From: Streptococcus troglodytae
Lineage (GTDB): Bacteria > Bacillota > Bacilli > Lactobacillales > Streptococcaceae
Direction: 5' to 3'
Length of the DNA stretch: 64,000 nt
NCBI RefSeq assembly: GCF_002355215.1
Contig: NZ_AP014612.1
Location: 930,001-994,000 of the forward strand
In this document: in pieces, positions 48,998 through 58,486 of the stretch
Layout of the letters: the number at the start of each line of letters is the position of its first letter
How positions within the stretch are numbered: position 1 is the first letter of the stretch
Made by a program: the position numbers and the translations under genes
Notes under the pieces: generated by a model
Seen by the model: the letters and a program-made list of their open reading frames with translations, nothing else
Told to the model about the DNA's origin: nothing
Databases searched by the model: none

Positions 48998-49107
48998 AAG
49001 AGTGACATGTTTTCTTGACGTCGTAAGAAGGAGTTAGAACATACTGATTTATCACCCGTCTTTAGTTAGCAAACCCTTTATTAAGATTTAATAGGAGAAG
49101 AAATATT

Positions 49108-50658
49108 ATGGCTTTTGAAAGTTTAACCGAACGTTTACAAGGTGTCTTTAAAAATTTACGCGGCAAACGCAAACTCTCTGAAAAAGATGTACAGGAAGTC
49201 ACCAAAGAAATCCGCCTCGCTTTATTAGAAGCTGATGTCGCCTTACCTGTCGTTAAAGAATTTATTAAGCGTGTTCGTGAACGCGCTATTGGACATGAGG
49301 TTATTGATACCTTAGATCCTTCTCAACAAATCATTAAAATCGTTGACGAAGAGCTGACAGCGGTCCTTGGCTCTGAAACGGCTGAAATTGAAAAATCGTC
49401 TAAAATTCCGACCATTATCATGATGGTCGGTCTTCAAGGGGCCGGTAAAACCACTTTCGCTGGCAAACTTGCTAATAAGCTAGTTAAAGAAGAAAATGCG
49501 CGTCCTCTGATGATCGCTGCTGATATTTATCGGCCAGCTGCCATTGACCAGTTAAAAACTTTGGGACAACAAATTAATGTGCCAGTTTTTGATATGGGAA
49601 CAGAGCATTCAGCCGTTGAGATTGTAAGTCAAGGTCTGGCTCAAGCCAAAGAAAATCGTAACGACTATGTTTTAATTGATACAGCCGGTCGTTTACAAAT
49701 TGATGAGAAATTAATGACTGAGCTGCGTGATATCAAAGCTTTAGCCAATCCTAATGAAATTCTCTTGGTTGTTGATAGTATGATCGGTCAAGAAGCCGCA
49801 AATGTTGCACGCGAATTCAACCAACAATTAGAAGTCACTGGGGTTATTCTTACAAAAATTGATGGGGATACTCGCGGCGGTGCTGCGCTTTCCGTTCGTC
49901 AAATCACTGGAAAACCAATTAAATTCACTGGTACTGGCGAAAAGATTACCGATATTGAAACCTTCCATCCAGATCGCATGTCCTCTCGGATTTTGGGAAT
50001 GGGAGACTTGCTTACCTTAATTGAGAAGGCTAGTCAGGATTATGATGAACAAAAATCAGCTGAATTAGCTGAAAAAATGCGTGAAAATTCCTTTGATTTC
50101 AATGATTTCATCGAACAATTAGATCAAGTTCAAAACATGGGACCAATGGAAGATATTCTTAAAATGATTCCTGGTATGGCTAATAATCCAGCTCTTGCCA
50201 ATGTCAAAGTTGATGAAAGTGAAATTGCTAGAAAGCGTGCCATCGTATCATCAATGACACCTGAAGAACGTGAGAATCCTGACCTCTTAACTCCGAGCCG
50301 CAGACGTCGTATTGCTTCTGGTTCTGGTAATACTTTTGTTAATGTCAATAAATTCATCAAAGATTTTAATCAGGCTAAGAAGATGATGCAAGGTGTCATG
50401 TCTGGTGATATGAATAAGGTCATGAAACAAATGGGGATTAATCCTAATAATATGCCTAAAAACATGGACTCATCAGCTCTTGAAGGAATGATGGGACAAG
50501 GCAGTATGCCAGATATGTCAGCTTTGAGCGGTGCTAATATGGATATGAGTCAAATGTTTGGTGGGGGACTCAAAGGAAAAGTTGGCGAATTTGCTATGAA
50601 ACAATCTATGAAGAAAATGGCTAAAAAAATGAAAAAAGCCAAAAAACGCAGAAAATAA
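49108..50658 (+). CDS. ffh: Signal recognition particle protein Ffh
   Basis: GTPase that binds signal peptides and 4.5S RNA and docks at FtsY. 516 residues. N domain, G1 MMVGLQGAGKTTFAGKLA, G3 DTAGRLQ, G4 TKIDGDTRGG, then a Met-rich M domain (MMQGVMSGDMNKVMKQMG, MEDILKMIPGM) and a basic end. AGGAG precedes ATG 49108. In S. mutans it is part of the acid-tolerance sat operon. An extra Met/Gly-rich segment near residues 440-490 is typical for streptococci. Confidence 0.96.
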   Translation: MAFESLTERLQGVFKNLRGKRKLSEKDVQEVTKEIRLALLEADVALPVVKEFIKRVRERAIGHEVIDTLDPSQQIIKIVDEELTAVLGSETAEIEKSSKIPTIIMMVGLQGAGKTTFAGKLANKLVKEENARPLMIAADIYRPAAIDQLKTLGQQINVPVFDMGTEHSAVEIVSQGLAQAKENRNDYVLIDTAGRLQIDEKLMTELRDIKALANPNEILLVVDSMIGQEAANVAREFNQQLEVTGVILTKIDGDTRGGAALSVRQITGKPIKFTGTGEKITDIETFHPDRMSSRILGMGDLLTLIEKASQDYDEQKSAELAEKMRENSFDFNDFIEQLDQVQNMGPMEDILKMIPGMANNPALANVKVDESEIARKRAIVSSMTPEERENPDLLTPSRRRRIASGSGNTFVNVNKFIKDFNQAKKMMQGVMSGDMNKVMKQMGINPNNMPKNMDSSALEGMMGQGSMPDMSALSGANMDMSQMFGGGLKGKVGEFAMKQSMKKMAKKMKKAKKRRK

Positions 50659-50677
50659 CAAATCACTTTATATCATT

Positions 50678-51204
50678 ATGAATCATTTCAATAGAATCTA
50701 CAATAGTATAAAATATCTATATAACGATCTTCCTAGTAAAATACAAATTATAATCATTGCTTTATTAGTTAGCCTTATTTATATTTTACCTTTATTGACT
50801 ATTAGTAATGGAGTTTTAAATGGCGATGACCTGCATTTTCATATTGATAGAATGTTGGGTTTATCTAGCATATGGAAAAGTCCTGTTAATTTTAGGACTT
50901 TTTATAAAGTTGGGCAGGGAGTGAATTATTTTTATCCTTTTTACAGATATAAAAGACAAGTGGTAACAGTAGATAATCGGTTGGTATCTTCTGCTTTAAG
51001 CAAATCAGGTTCAACCGCTATTCATTTACCTAATGGTATCCATGAATTAGGGTTACTTATTATTATACTGCAGTAGCAAGAGTGGCATTTGTCACATCTA
51101 TCATTGTCATTATCGTAACTATAATCTATGCTGTTTTGTATCATTTGATTGAAAAACATAGGATTGCTTTTAAGATTAGACAAGGTTTATTTATCTATTA
51201 TTAA
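50678..51204 (+). pseudogene. satC: SatC: internally deleted remnant of a large membrane protein
   Basis: Third gene position of the sat operon. The N-terminal 90 codons (IIIIALLVSLIYILPLL, GDDLHFHIDRMLGLSSIW, GVNYFYPF) look like the start of a large multi-pass membrane protein of the YfhO/6-pyruvoyl-tetrahydropterin-synthase-related kind. They are joined directly to what looks like its C-terminal end (KRQVVTVDNRLVSS, STAIHLPNGIHELG, then helix). The stop at 51074-51076 is bypassed if the G run 51050-51052 had one more G, giving GVTYYYTAVARVAFVT and a final helix to 51204. The middle of the protein is missing, so satC probably is a deletion derivative in this lineage. Confidence 0.65.
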
Positions 51205-51237
51205 TAGTTAAAGAGATATTTTATGACAAATAAAAAA

Positions 51238-51287
51238 AGTTTCCATTATAACAGAAATTTTTAAAAATTTCTGTTATAATGGAAACT
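51238..51287 (+). promoter_or_regulatory. perfect 50-bp palindrome containing the satD promoter
   Basis: Arms 51238-51262 and 51263-51287 are exact reverse complements without a spacer. The right arm holds an extended -10 (TGTTATAAT, 51272-51280) for satD; the left arm holds the same box on the minus strand. AGGAGG at 51290-51295 serves ATG 51302. A constitutive promoter immediately upstream of satD has been reported for the sat operon, as I recall. Confidence 0.85.
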
Positions 51288-51301
51288 AAAGGAGGCGTTT
51301 T

Positions 51302-51970
51302 ATGATTTACATCGCTATTATTGGCGATCTCATTTCTTCAAAAACAATAATCAATCGCCCTAAAAGTCAAAAACAATTGCAAAATCTCTTAAATCAAATT
51401 AATAAAAAATACAAAGAACTATTAAAATCAGCTTTTACCATTACAACTGGTGATGAATTTCAAGCTTTATTGCTTCCTAATCCTCAACTTTTTCAAATTA
51501 TTGATGAGATTGCACTTGGTTTCAAACCTTACCAAATTCGTTTTGGAGTGGGAAGCGGCAGTATTTTAACTGAAATTAACCCCGAACAGAGTATCGGTTC
51601 AGATGGACCTGCTTACTGGCGTGCCAGAGCCGCTATTGATTATATTCATGATAAAAATGATTATGGCAGTAACCATTTAGCAGTTGATTTAGAAGACACA
51701 GAAACGAGCCAACAAATCAATGCTATTTTAGCTGCCTGTGAATTTATAAAATCAAAGTGGACAGTTACTCAATACGAAGTGATTGACAGCTTATTACAAG
51801 CAGGGATTTATGAGGAAAAATTCTCTCACAAAAAAATGGCGGAAAAACTTGACTTAAGTCCCAGCAGTTTCAATAAACGCCTAAAGTCCAGCGGATTAAA
51901 AATATACCTCAGAAATAAAAGGGTGGCTACGACCTTATTGTTAAATGCCATTAGGAAGGAGAAGAGATGA
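51302..51970 (+). CDS. satD: SatD family protein
   Basis: 222 residues. MIYIAIIGDLISSKTI, ITTGDEFQALL and FGVGSGSI suggest a nucleotide-cyclase/GGDEF-like fold core as noted for SatD proteins, followed by a C-terminal helix-turn-helix (SHKKMAEKLDLSPSSFNKRL). Function unknown; part of the sat operon. The stop overlaps the satE start (ATGA). Its own promoter sits in the palindrome at 51238-51287. Confidence 0.85.
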   Translation: MIYIAIIGDLISSKTIINRPKSQKQLQNLLNQINKKYKELLKSAFTITTGDEFQALLLPNPQLFQIIDEIALGFKPYQIRFGVGSGSILTEINPEQSIGSDGPAYWRARAAIDYIHDKNDYGSNHLAVDLEDTETSQQINAILAACEFIKSKWTVTQYEVIDSLLQAGIYEEKFSHKKMAEKLDLSPSSFNKRLKSSGLKIYLRNKRVATTLLLNAIRKEKR

Positions 51971-52698
51971 CTAAACTAAATGTTATATCACAGTTTTTGT
52001 CAAGCAATCCTGTCTTAACGCTCCTTTTAATAGCTCATTTTTTGGCTGATTTTCAGTGGCAAAGTCAGAAAATGGCTGATTTAAAATCTTCCGACTGGAC
52101 TTATCTTATCAGACATCTTATCATTGTTGCTTTACCTTTAATATTACTTAGTGTTGTGATTCCTCATTCTTTTTTGGTATTATCTTTGATTTTTCTCAGT
52201 CATGTTCTTATTGATAGTGGTAAATTACTGTTAAACTCATTCTACAAGGATAGGGCATTTGCCAAAGCTGTTTTTCTCATTGATCAAAGTCTGCATATCA
52301 TTATGATGGTTGTCTTTTATCAATTTTATACAAAAATAAACATACACTGGCTTAGTGATTTTCAGTATTTTTTAAAGTTAATGCTGTTTCTTATTCTCAT
52401 CACTAAACCAGTAAATATTATTTTTAAGCTTTTCTTTAGTAAATATCAAGTTAAAGATAATATTGAAGATGAAACCATTACAGGGGCTGGTGCGACGATT
52501 GGCTTATTAGAGCGGCTGATTATGGGAATTTTTCTCTTATTTGGACAATTCGCTTCCATTGGTTTAGTGTTTACAGCGAAATCTATTGCTCGTTATGATA
52601 AAATCGCTAAGAATCAAGCTTTTTCAGAATACTATCTTATCGGTTCTCTATTTAGTATTATTTGTGTTTTAATCATTTATGCTATCTGTTTAATCTAA
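51967..52698 (+). CDS. satE: SatE, DUF3307 membrane protein
   Basis: 243 residues with about six hydrophobic segments. The DUF3307 start LLLIAHFLADFQWQSQKMADLK is clear, with the His-Asp cluster and SHVLIDSGKLL. Function unknown. SatD and DUF3307 proteins occur as a pair in many bacteria, so they may act together at the membrane. A strong terminator ends the sat operon. Confidence 0.85.
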   Translation: MTKLNVISQFLSSNPVLTLLLIAHFLADFQWQSQKMADLKSSDWTYLIRHLIIVALPLILLSVVIPHSFLVLSLIFLSHVLIDSGKLLLNSFYKDRAFAKAVFLIDQSLHIIMMVVFYQFYTKINIHWLSDFQYFLKLMLFLILITKPVNIIFKLFFSKYQVKDNIEDETITGAGATIGLLERLIMGIFLLFGQFASIGLVFTAKSIARYDKIAKNQAFSEYYLIGSLFSIICVLIIYAICLI

Positions 52699-52741
52699 AA
52701 AAGATTTAGACTTCTCTTGCCTGAGAAATCTAAATCTTTTT
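52698..52741 (+). terminator. terminator of the sat operon
   Basis: Perfect 13-bp stem AAAAAGATTTAGA/TCTAAATCTTTTT (52698-52710, 52729-52741) with extra inner pairing. Confidence 0.9.
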
Positions 52742-52796
52742 ATTTTTGTAAAAGAAATGAATGAATTGAACACGAATAATATAGTGGAGGTATCTT

Positions 52797-53476
52797 ATGT
52801 ATTCAATTCATTCTGCAAAAGAAGCGCTATTGCCTAGAGAACGTCTCATGACTTATGGTTCTGAAAGTTTGAGCAATCAAGAATTGTTGGCTATATTATT
52901 GCGAACTGGTACTAAAAAGGAACATGTTCTCAATCTCTCAACAAAAATTTTAAATGGTCTAGATAGCTTAGCCGATTTTCGCAGTTTATCCTTAGAAGAA
53001 CTTCAGGAAATTGAAGGAATCGGTCAAGTACGATCGGTAGAAATTAAAGCTATGCTGGAATTATCCAAAAGAATCAATCAAGCTGAATACAATTTTAAAG
53101 AACGTATTTTAAGCAGTGAACGTTTGGCAAAAATAATGATGAGTGAATTAGGTGATAAGAGGCAGGAACACCTTATTGCTATATATCTTGACACTCAAAA
53201 TCGTGTGATAAAAAAGCAAGTCATTTTTATTGGCAGCGTCAGACGATCTGTTGCTGAACCCCGGGAAATCCTTCATTATGCTTGTAAAAGTATGGCAACA
53301 TCACTTATTATTGTCCATAATCATCCTTCAGGCTCAACTTATCCAAGCGAGAATGATTTGCGATTTACAGAAAAATAAAACGATCCTGCGATGATTTAGG
53401 AATCGTCTTTTTAGATCATATTATTGTCGGGAAAAAAGAATATTACAGTTTTCGTGAGGAAACAGATCTTGTTTAA
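52797..53476 (+). CDS. radC: RadC family JAB/MPN protein, one frameshift
   Basis: 226 residues when restored. N-terminal helix-hairpin-helix ([19 protein letters not shown]), then the MPN/JAMM metalloprotease-like domain with [14 protein letters not shown]. The old link to DNA repair is disputed and the function is unknown. The frame stops after FTEK; one more A in 53371-53375 gives [20 protein letters not shown] and continues to EETDLV. As sequenced the last 34 residues are lost. The 3' end overlaps the convergent gene by 4 bases. Confidence 0.88.
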
Positions 53477-54168
53477 AGTTCTCTAACAACATAATTGAAA
53501 AGTTCTTGATCTTCTTTTCGTGATTCAAGCAGCAGTTCAGGGTGCCATTGAACACCTAGAAAAGTAATATCAGAATTACGAGATATCACTGCTTCAATAG
53601 TATCATCAGTAGGATCATAAGCAATAATTTCCAAATCATCTGCAAGACGTTTAATACTTTGATGATGGAAGGAATTAATTGAAGTAGAGCTGCCGTAAAT
53701 TTTTTCTAGAGCGGTATCAGGCTTAATTAGCATATTTTGGCTGAGATAGTCAGTTGGAGCATCTTGCCAATGGTGTTCAATATCTTGATTAAGTGAGCCA
53801 CCCAATGCAATATTCATTAACTGAGTTCCGCGGCAAACAGAAAAAATAGGTTTTTCTTGCTTAATCGTTTCTTCAACGAGAGCAAACTCAAATAAATCAC
53901 GTGCCAAATAAAAATCATTATCACTAGTATCTTTTTCTTCACCATAAAAAACAGGGTCAACATTTTGGCCGCCGGTTAAGATAAGTTTATCAATCATTGA
54001 AACATAATATTCGGCAAAACTGGGATCACTGAGAGGGATAACTAGCGGCAGACCGCCAGCTTCTTGAACCCCTTTGACATAACCAGACGGTGTATAAGAC
54101 CACGTAATATCGGGAAATTTAGCATGCGGCCTCTCATTACCCGAAATACCAATAATAGGTTTATTCAT
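53473..54168 (-). CDS. Gamma-glutamyl-gamma-aminobutyrate hydrolase family protein
   Basis: 231 residues of the class I glutamine amidotransferase-like PuuD group. Nucleophile Cys in [15 protein letters not shown], catalytic His and Glu in [10 protein letters not shown]. It probably hydrolyses gamma-glutamyl amines or peptides. It starts 9 bases after rex, so it may be controlled together with it. Confidence 0.88.
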   Translation of the reverse strand: MNKPIIGISGNERPHAKFPDITWSYTPSGYVKGVQEAGGLPLVIPLSDPSFAEYYVSMIDKLILTGGQNVDPVFYGEEKDTSDNDFYLARDLFEFALVEETIKQEKPIFSVCRGTQLMNIALGGSLNQDIEHHWQDAPTDYLSQNMLIKPDTALEKIYGSSTSINSFHHQSIKRLADDLEIIAYDPTDDTIEAVISRNSDITFLGVQWHPELLLESRKEDQELFNYVVREL

Positions 54169-54177
54169 AGAATCTCC

Positions 54178-54831
54178 TTATTTATCTTTTTTAGAATGTT
54201 CTTGATTCATAAAATATAATAGAGTTTGTAATTCGCTAGTTAAATCAACATATTGAGCAACGACTCCCTTTGGCAGGGAAAGATGAACAGGTGAAAAACA
54301 CAAGATTCCTTTGATCCCAGCATCAATCAGTATATTAGCGACTTCTTGAGCTTTACTGCTAGGAACTGTTAAAATAGCTGTTTGAACATCTGTACCAATC
54401 AATTTTTCTTTTATACTGGAGATACCGTAAATAGGAATACCGTCACTTGTCGTTTGACCGACCTGTTCGTTATCATCTGTATCAAATGCCATAGCGATTT
54501 TCATTTTATTACGTTCGTGAAAACGGTAATTTAGGAGAGCACGACCAATATTACCAACTCCCACAAGAAGGACATTAGTAGTTGACGTATCATTGAGAAT
54601 ATCAGCAAAAAAGTTCATGAGTTTTTTAACATCATAACCAAAACCACGACGTCCTAACTCACCAAAATAAGAAAAATCACGTCGAACTGTCGCTGAATCA
54701 ATACCGATGGCTTCCGCTATTTGCTTAGAACTTGCCTTTTCTATATTTTCTGAATGGAAGCGTTTAAAAATACGGTAATAGAGCGATAAACGCTTGGCTG
54801 TCGCTTTAGGGATAGTTTTATCGAAAGTCAC
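54178..54831 (-). CDS. rex: Redox-sensing transcriptional repressor Rex
   Basis: 217 residues. Winged helix in the N-terminus ([35 protein letters not shown] in adjoining motifs), then a Rossmann domain with [16 protein letters not shown] that binds NADH/NAD+. High NADH releases Rex from fermentation promoters. A half-conserved Rex-like site lies at 54872-54888. Followed by the amidotransferase gene. Confidence 0.94.
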   Translation of the reverse strand: MTFDKTIPKATAKRLSLYYRIFKRFHSENIEKASSKQIAEAIGIDSATVRRDFSYFGELGRRGFGYDVKKLMNFFADILNDTSTTNVLLVGVGNIGRALLNYRFHERNKMKIAMAFDTDDNEQVGQTTSDGIPIYGISSIKEKLIGTDVQTAILTVPSSKAQEVANILIDAGIKGILCFSPVHLSLPKGVVAQYVDLTSELQTLLYFMNQEHSKKDK

Positions 54832-54871
54832 TGTACTTCCTCCTTTTTCTATATACTATTGTAAAAAAAGT

Positions 54872-54888
54872 TTGTGAAAAATGCAACA
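54872..54888. promoter_or_regulatory. possible Rex operator upstream of rex
   Basis: TTGTGAAAAATGCAACA keeps the left half TTGTGA of the consensus TTGTGAANNNNTTCACAA; the right half is poor. Autoregulation is plausible but unproven. Confidence 0.3.
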
Positions 54889-54949
54889 TCTTTTGAGGGT
54901 CTTGTGATAGGCATTCTTATATAGCCTTTATTTTTTATAACAAATTTGA

Positions 54950-55790
54950 CCTCCTGTTTGACGGGTGGTCAAATTTTGATTTTAGTGACTTTAGTCTGTC
55001 TCGCTCCGTAGGTGCGAGACAAATAAACCACCCGCTATGCGGGTGCGCATTGAATGTTATACAAAAAACTCCCAACGCGATACAATAAAGGTGTTCAAGC
55101 CTATTTGCAAGCGAAAGAAGAAAAGTATGGCACAAAAGGCACATAGTTTATCACACAAAGTGGATGTGTTCTATCACCTTGTGTTCACACCTAAGTATAG
55201 ACGAAAAATTATCTATAATCACTATCGAAGCAATCTAGGCGAGATATTCCAACGATTATGCAGTTACAAAGATGTTGAAATCATTGAGGGGCACCTGATG
55301 CCAGACCATGTTCATATGTTGGTCAGTATTCCCCCACGAATTAGCGTATCTAGTTTCATGGGCTATTTGAAAGGCAAAAGTTCTCTTATGGTGTTCGATA
55401 AACACGCCAATCTCAAATACAAATTTGGGAACCGCCATTTTTGGGCAGAGGGCTATTATGTGAGTACTGTTGGACTTAACGAAGCCACAATAAAGAAATA
55501 GATACAAGAACAAAGAAATCATCCAGTGGATAATTTCTTCACGAGCTAAGAATATTGAAGAGCGAGTTAACATGATATCGCACTTGATAAATTGAGTGTG
55601 AAAGAATATGAAGATCCCTTTAGGGATAATGGCAAGTAATACCATAGCCCCTTTGAGAGGTAAGTGACGAGTCAAAAGCAGTTAGGCTTGAACAAAGTGA
55701 AAGCCAGCGTCTTTAGGCGCTGGCTGGTGATGTGGGCTTATAGCCCTCGTCCAAACCACCCGTTAGACGGGTGGTTATGATTTTATTATA
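54950..55790 (+). mobile_element. decayed IS200/IS605-family insertion sequence
   Basis: A Y1-transposase gene is flanked by subterminal hairpins rather than terminal inverted repeats, as in IS200. Left side: TTTGAC/GTCAAA (54957-54973), GTCTCGC/GCGAGAC (54998-55020) and CACCCGC/GCGGGTG (55029-55045). Right side: AGCCAGCG/CGCTGGCT (55702-55725) and a perfect 10-bp stem (55754-55776). GACGGGTGGT occurs at both ends (54960-54969 and 55766-55775). Exact tips are uncertain by about 10-15 bases. Confidence 0.75.
55127..55639 (+). pseudogene. tnpA: IS200-type Y1 transposase TnpA, inactivated
   Basis: The frame starts MAQKAHSLSHKVDVFYHLVF and keeps the metal-binding HUH (MPDHVHMLVS). A TAG at 55499-55501 interrupts after EATIKK, before the helix that carries the catalytic Tyr. 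Remnants of the end (LSVKEYEDPFRDNGK) continue to 55639, but an insert of about 57 bases separates them after QEQ. Nonsense mutation plus insertion makes a functional transposase impossible here; unlike other genes in the window this is not a simple homopolymer loss. Confidence 0.8.
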
Positions 55791-55936
55791 AGGGGGATAC
55801 TATTAATTTTGATGGAGCAAAAATCCTCTTTTGTTTCAAGCTATTAATATAAGAGTGTTAAAAATTTCTCTCTAATCATTGTATTAAACTAACGGCTTCA
55901 GTATATTTTAAACATTGTTAGACTTTACTTTAGCTT

Positions 55937-56282
55937 TTATCTAACTTTCTTTTCAAAAATATCACGTTCAACTAAACTGTCCATTAAAAAATAAAATTTA
56001 TCCTGAATAATGTGATTCTCTTCTGATTTAAAAATATTGACAACTCTAAGTCCAGATTTATCTGTAATGGTCAGTTTAAAGGCCGTTAAGTCTTTATTAA
56101 TGGTGATTTTTAATGGGAAACCATCCCCACTATTAGGAACCTTTTCTAATAGGCGATTTAATTCGTAATTTCCTAGTTTGTTTTGCATAAAAGTCGTGTC
56201 TTGTAGGGTAAATTTTTTACTTTAGAGCTGATTGTATAACTGTACTTACAATCAGGTAATTGTATTGTTTTTCAAAAGCCAT
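55937..56282 (-). CDS. DUF1831 family protein, two frameshifts
   Basis: About 115 residues when restored. From ATG 56282 (MAFEK) the frame needs one more A (minus strand) in the run 56268-56272 and one in 56213-56218 to read TIQLPDCKYSYTIS, then FTLQDTTFMQNKLGNYELN. The rest (EKVPNSGDGFPLKITINKD) is open as is. Function unknown. The start lies one base after the cysteine desulfurase stop; DUF1831 and this desulfurase are often neighbours in lactic acid bacteria. Confidence 0.8.
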
Positions 56283-56283
56283 T

Positions 56284-57402
56284 TTATTTTCCTATAATTT
56301 CTTTAATTTTTACTGCTAATGCCTTAACCTCATCTGGAGTATTCAAGTCTGAAAAACTGATACGTATTGATTCTTGAAGCCGTACAGAATCTAATCCATA
56401 TTTTGCTATCAAGACATGACTGGGCTCAACAGCACCAGCCGTACAAGCGGAACCAGTTGAAATTGCAAATCCTGCTAGATCTAATTGTGTCAGTAAAATA
56501 TTATTATTATAATTAGGGAAACCAATATTAATAACATGAGGAAGAGCATCTTCATTAGAATTAAGATAGTAATCTAAACCTTCCAATTCATCTAGGAATA
56601 ACTTTTTGAGTCCGTCAATATAGTTTAAAACATTTTCCTGATGAAAATAATTATCCTTTAAAGCTTGGGTAAGACCAACAATTCCGATGAGATTTTCTGT
56701 ACTGGCACGCCGTTTTTCCTCTTGTTCTCCACCATGAAGCAGATTATCAAAATGAAGATTATCAGCAACATACAGAATCCCCACCCCTTTTGGACCATGA
56801 AATTTATGAGCAGAAGCAGAAAGAAAATCAATATTTAGTTCTTTAGGGTGAATAGGCAGTTTGCCAACTGTTTGAACAGCATCAACGTGAAAAACGGCTT
56901 GATGTTCTTTAATCACATTGCCGATTTCTTGAATTGGCAATATATCTCCTGTTTCATTATTAGCGAACATTATAGATACTAAAATCGTATCAGATCGTAA
57001 AGCGTCTTTAACTTGTTGCATAAGAATTTTACCTTTGATAGGATTAAGGTAAGTCACTTCAAAACCAAAACGTTGTTCTAAGTAATCAAGAGTATGCAAA
57101 ACAGAATGATGTTCAATGCTAGTTGAGATAATGTGCTTACCTTTGAACTGATTTGCTAGAGCATAACCTTTAATGGCAGTATTATTACTCTCAGTTCCGC
57201 CAGAAGTAAACATAATATTTCGCGATTTTACATCAAAAATCTGAGCAATTTGTTGACGACACTCTCTCAAGACCTTACTTGCTGTTCTACCATAAGTATG
57301 AATACTAGAAGGATTGCCAAAAACAGAAGTCATTGTGTCTGTCATAGCGTTTATAACTGTTGAGGTGAGAGGAGTAGTTGCAGCATTATCAAAATAAATC
57401 AC
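56284..57402 (-). CDS. Cysteine desulfurase, NifS/IscS-like
   Basis: PLP enzyme that takes sulfur from cysteine for tRNA thiolation or Fe-S clusters. 372 residues. YFDNAATTPL start, TSGGTESNN, PLP Lys in SASAHKFHGPKGVG, and persulfide Cys in STGSACTAGAVEPSH. There is no thiI next to it in this window. The start lies 3 bases after the prs stop, so it is translated with prs. Confidence 0.9.
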   Translation of the reverse strand: MIYFDNAATTPLTSTVINAMTDTMTSVFGNPSSIHTYGRTASKVLRECRQQIAQIFDVKSRNIMFTSGGTESNNTAIKGYALANQFKGKHIISTSIEHHSVLHTLDYLEQRFGFEVTYLNPIKGKILMQQVKDALRSDTILVSIMFANNETGDILPIQEIGNVIKEHQAVFHVDAVQTVGKLPIHPKELNIDFLSASAHKFHGPKGVGILYVADNLHFDNLLHGGEQEEKRRASTENLIGIVGLTQALKDNYFHQENVLNYIDGLKKLFLDELEGLDYYLNSNEDALPHVINIGFPNYNNNILLTQLDLAGFAISTGSACTAGAVEPSHVLIAKYGLDSVRLQESIRISFSDLNTPDEVKALAVKIKEIIGK

Positions 57403-57405
57403 AAC

Positions 57406-58385
57406 TTAAGCTTCATCTCCTTTACGATTATAAGCAAACAATGGACTCACTGGCCGTCTTTCATGAATGCGAATGATGGCCTCTCCAATTAACTTGCTAG
57501 CAGATAAATAATGTAAATTGCTAGGTAATTCTTGTTCCGTGTAAACAGAATCTGTAATCAAGATATCTTTAATAGGAGCTGCTTGCAAAATTTCAGTGGC
57601 ACCGCTGGCAAACAATCCATGACTAGCAACAGCATAAATTTCAGTGGCGCCCCCGCGTTCAACAATTTTGGCGGACTCTGCAAACGTTTTTCCTGTATTA
57701 AGGATATCATCAATTAAAATAGCTTTTTTTCCTGTTACCTCACCGATGATATAACCTTCTTCACGTGAAGAATCATCATCCTGAGCATAGTCAATAATAG
57801 CAATAGGCGCATCAAGGTATTGTGCTAGACTGCGAGCACGTTTAATACCAGAATTTTTAGGGCTGACCACTACAATATCTTCGCCATACAAGCCAAGATT
57901 GGTATAGTGATCAGCAAATAGTGGTGTAGTAAATAAATTATCAACAGGAATATCAAAGAAACCTTGCACCTGTACAGCATGTAAATCTAAGGTTAGAACA
58001 CGGTCAACGCCTGCTTTAACCAGCATATCGGCAACTAATTTTGCTGTAATAGGTTCACGGGCAGCAGCGATGCGGTCTTGACGCGAATAGCCAAAATAAG
58101 GAATGACAACATTAACACTGTTAGCACTTGCACGTTTGCAAGCATCAACCATAATCAAAAGTTCCCAAAGGTGATTATTTACCGGATAACTGGTTGATTG
58201 AATGACATAGATATCGTTACCACGAACACTTTCTTCAATGTTAATCATAATTTCACCGTCAGAGAATTGACGAGAAGACAATTTTCCTAATGGTACACCA
58301 ACGACTTTTGCAATTTTTTCAGCAATGGCTGTATTAGAAGTCAAAGAAAAAGTTTTAAGTGTTTGTCAGGATAAGCATTAGACAT
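57406..58385 (-). CDS. prs: Ribose-phosphate pyrophosphokinase, frameshifted near the start
   Basis: Makes PRPP from ribose-5-P and ATP for purine, pyrimidine, His, Trp and NAD synthesis. From ATG 58385 the frame reads [13 protein letters not shown]; one more T (minus strand) in the run 58347-58351 continues to [17 protein letters not shown]. Restored length 326 residues. Motifs: [34 protein letters not shown] and the PRPP loop [13 protein letters not shown]. An intact gene is expected because PRPP synthesis is essential in most bacteria. Confidence 0.93.
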
Positions 58386-58486
58386 GTTTTAATAGGCTCC
58401 TTTTGTATTCTGAAATCATTTTATCAAAAATTCCTCTTTTTTTCATCTCTTTAATAAAATAAGAAAACAAAACTTTGTTCTTGGAT

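Noticed and set aside
55127..55639. Intact IS200 transposase
   Set aside because: An in-frame TAG at 55499-55501 and an insertion of about 57 bases break the C-terminal part that should carry the catalytic Tyr.
55256..55675. Minus-strand reading frame of 139 codons in the IS element
   Set aside because: It is antisense to the clear HUH transposase, has no ribosome site and resembles no protein family.
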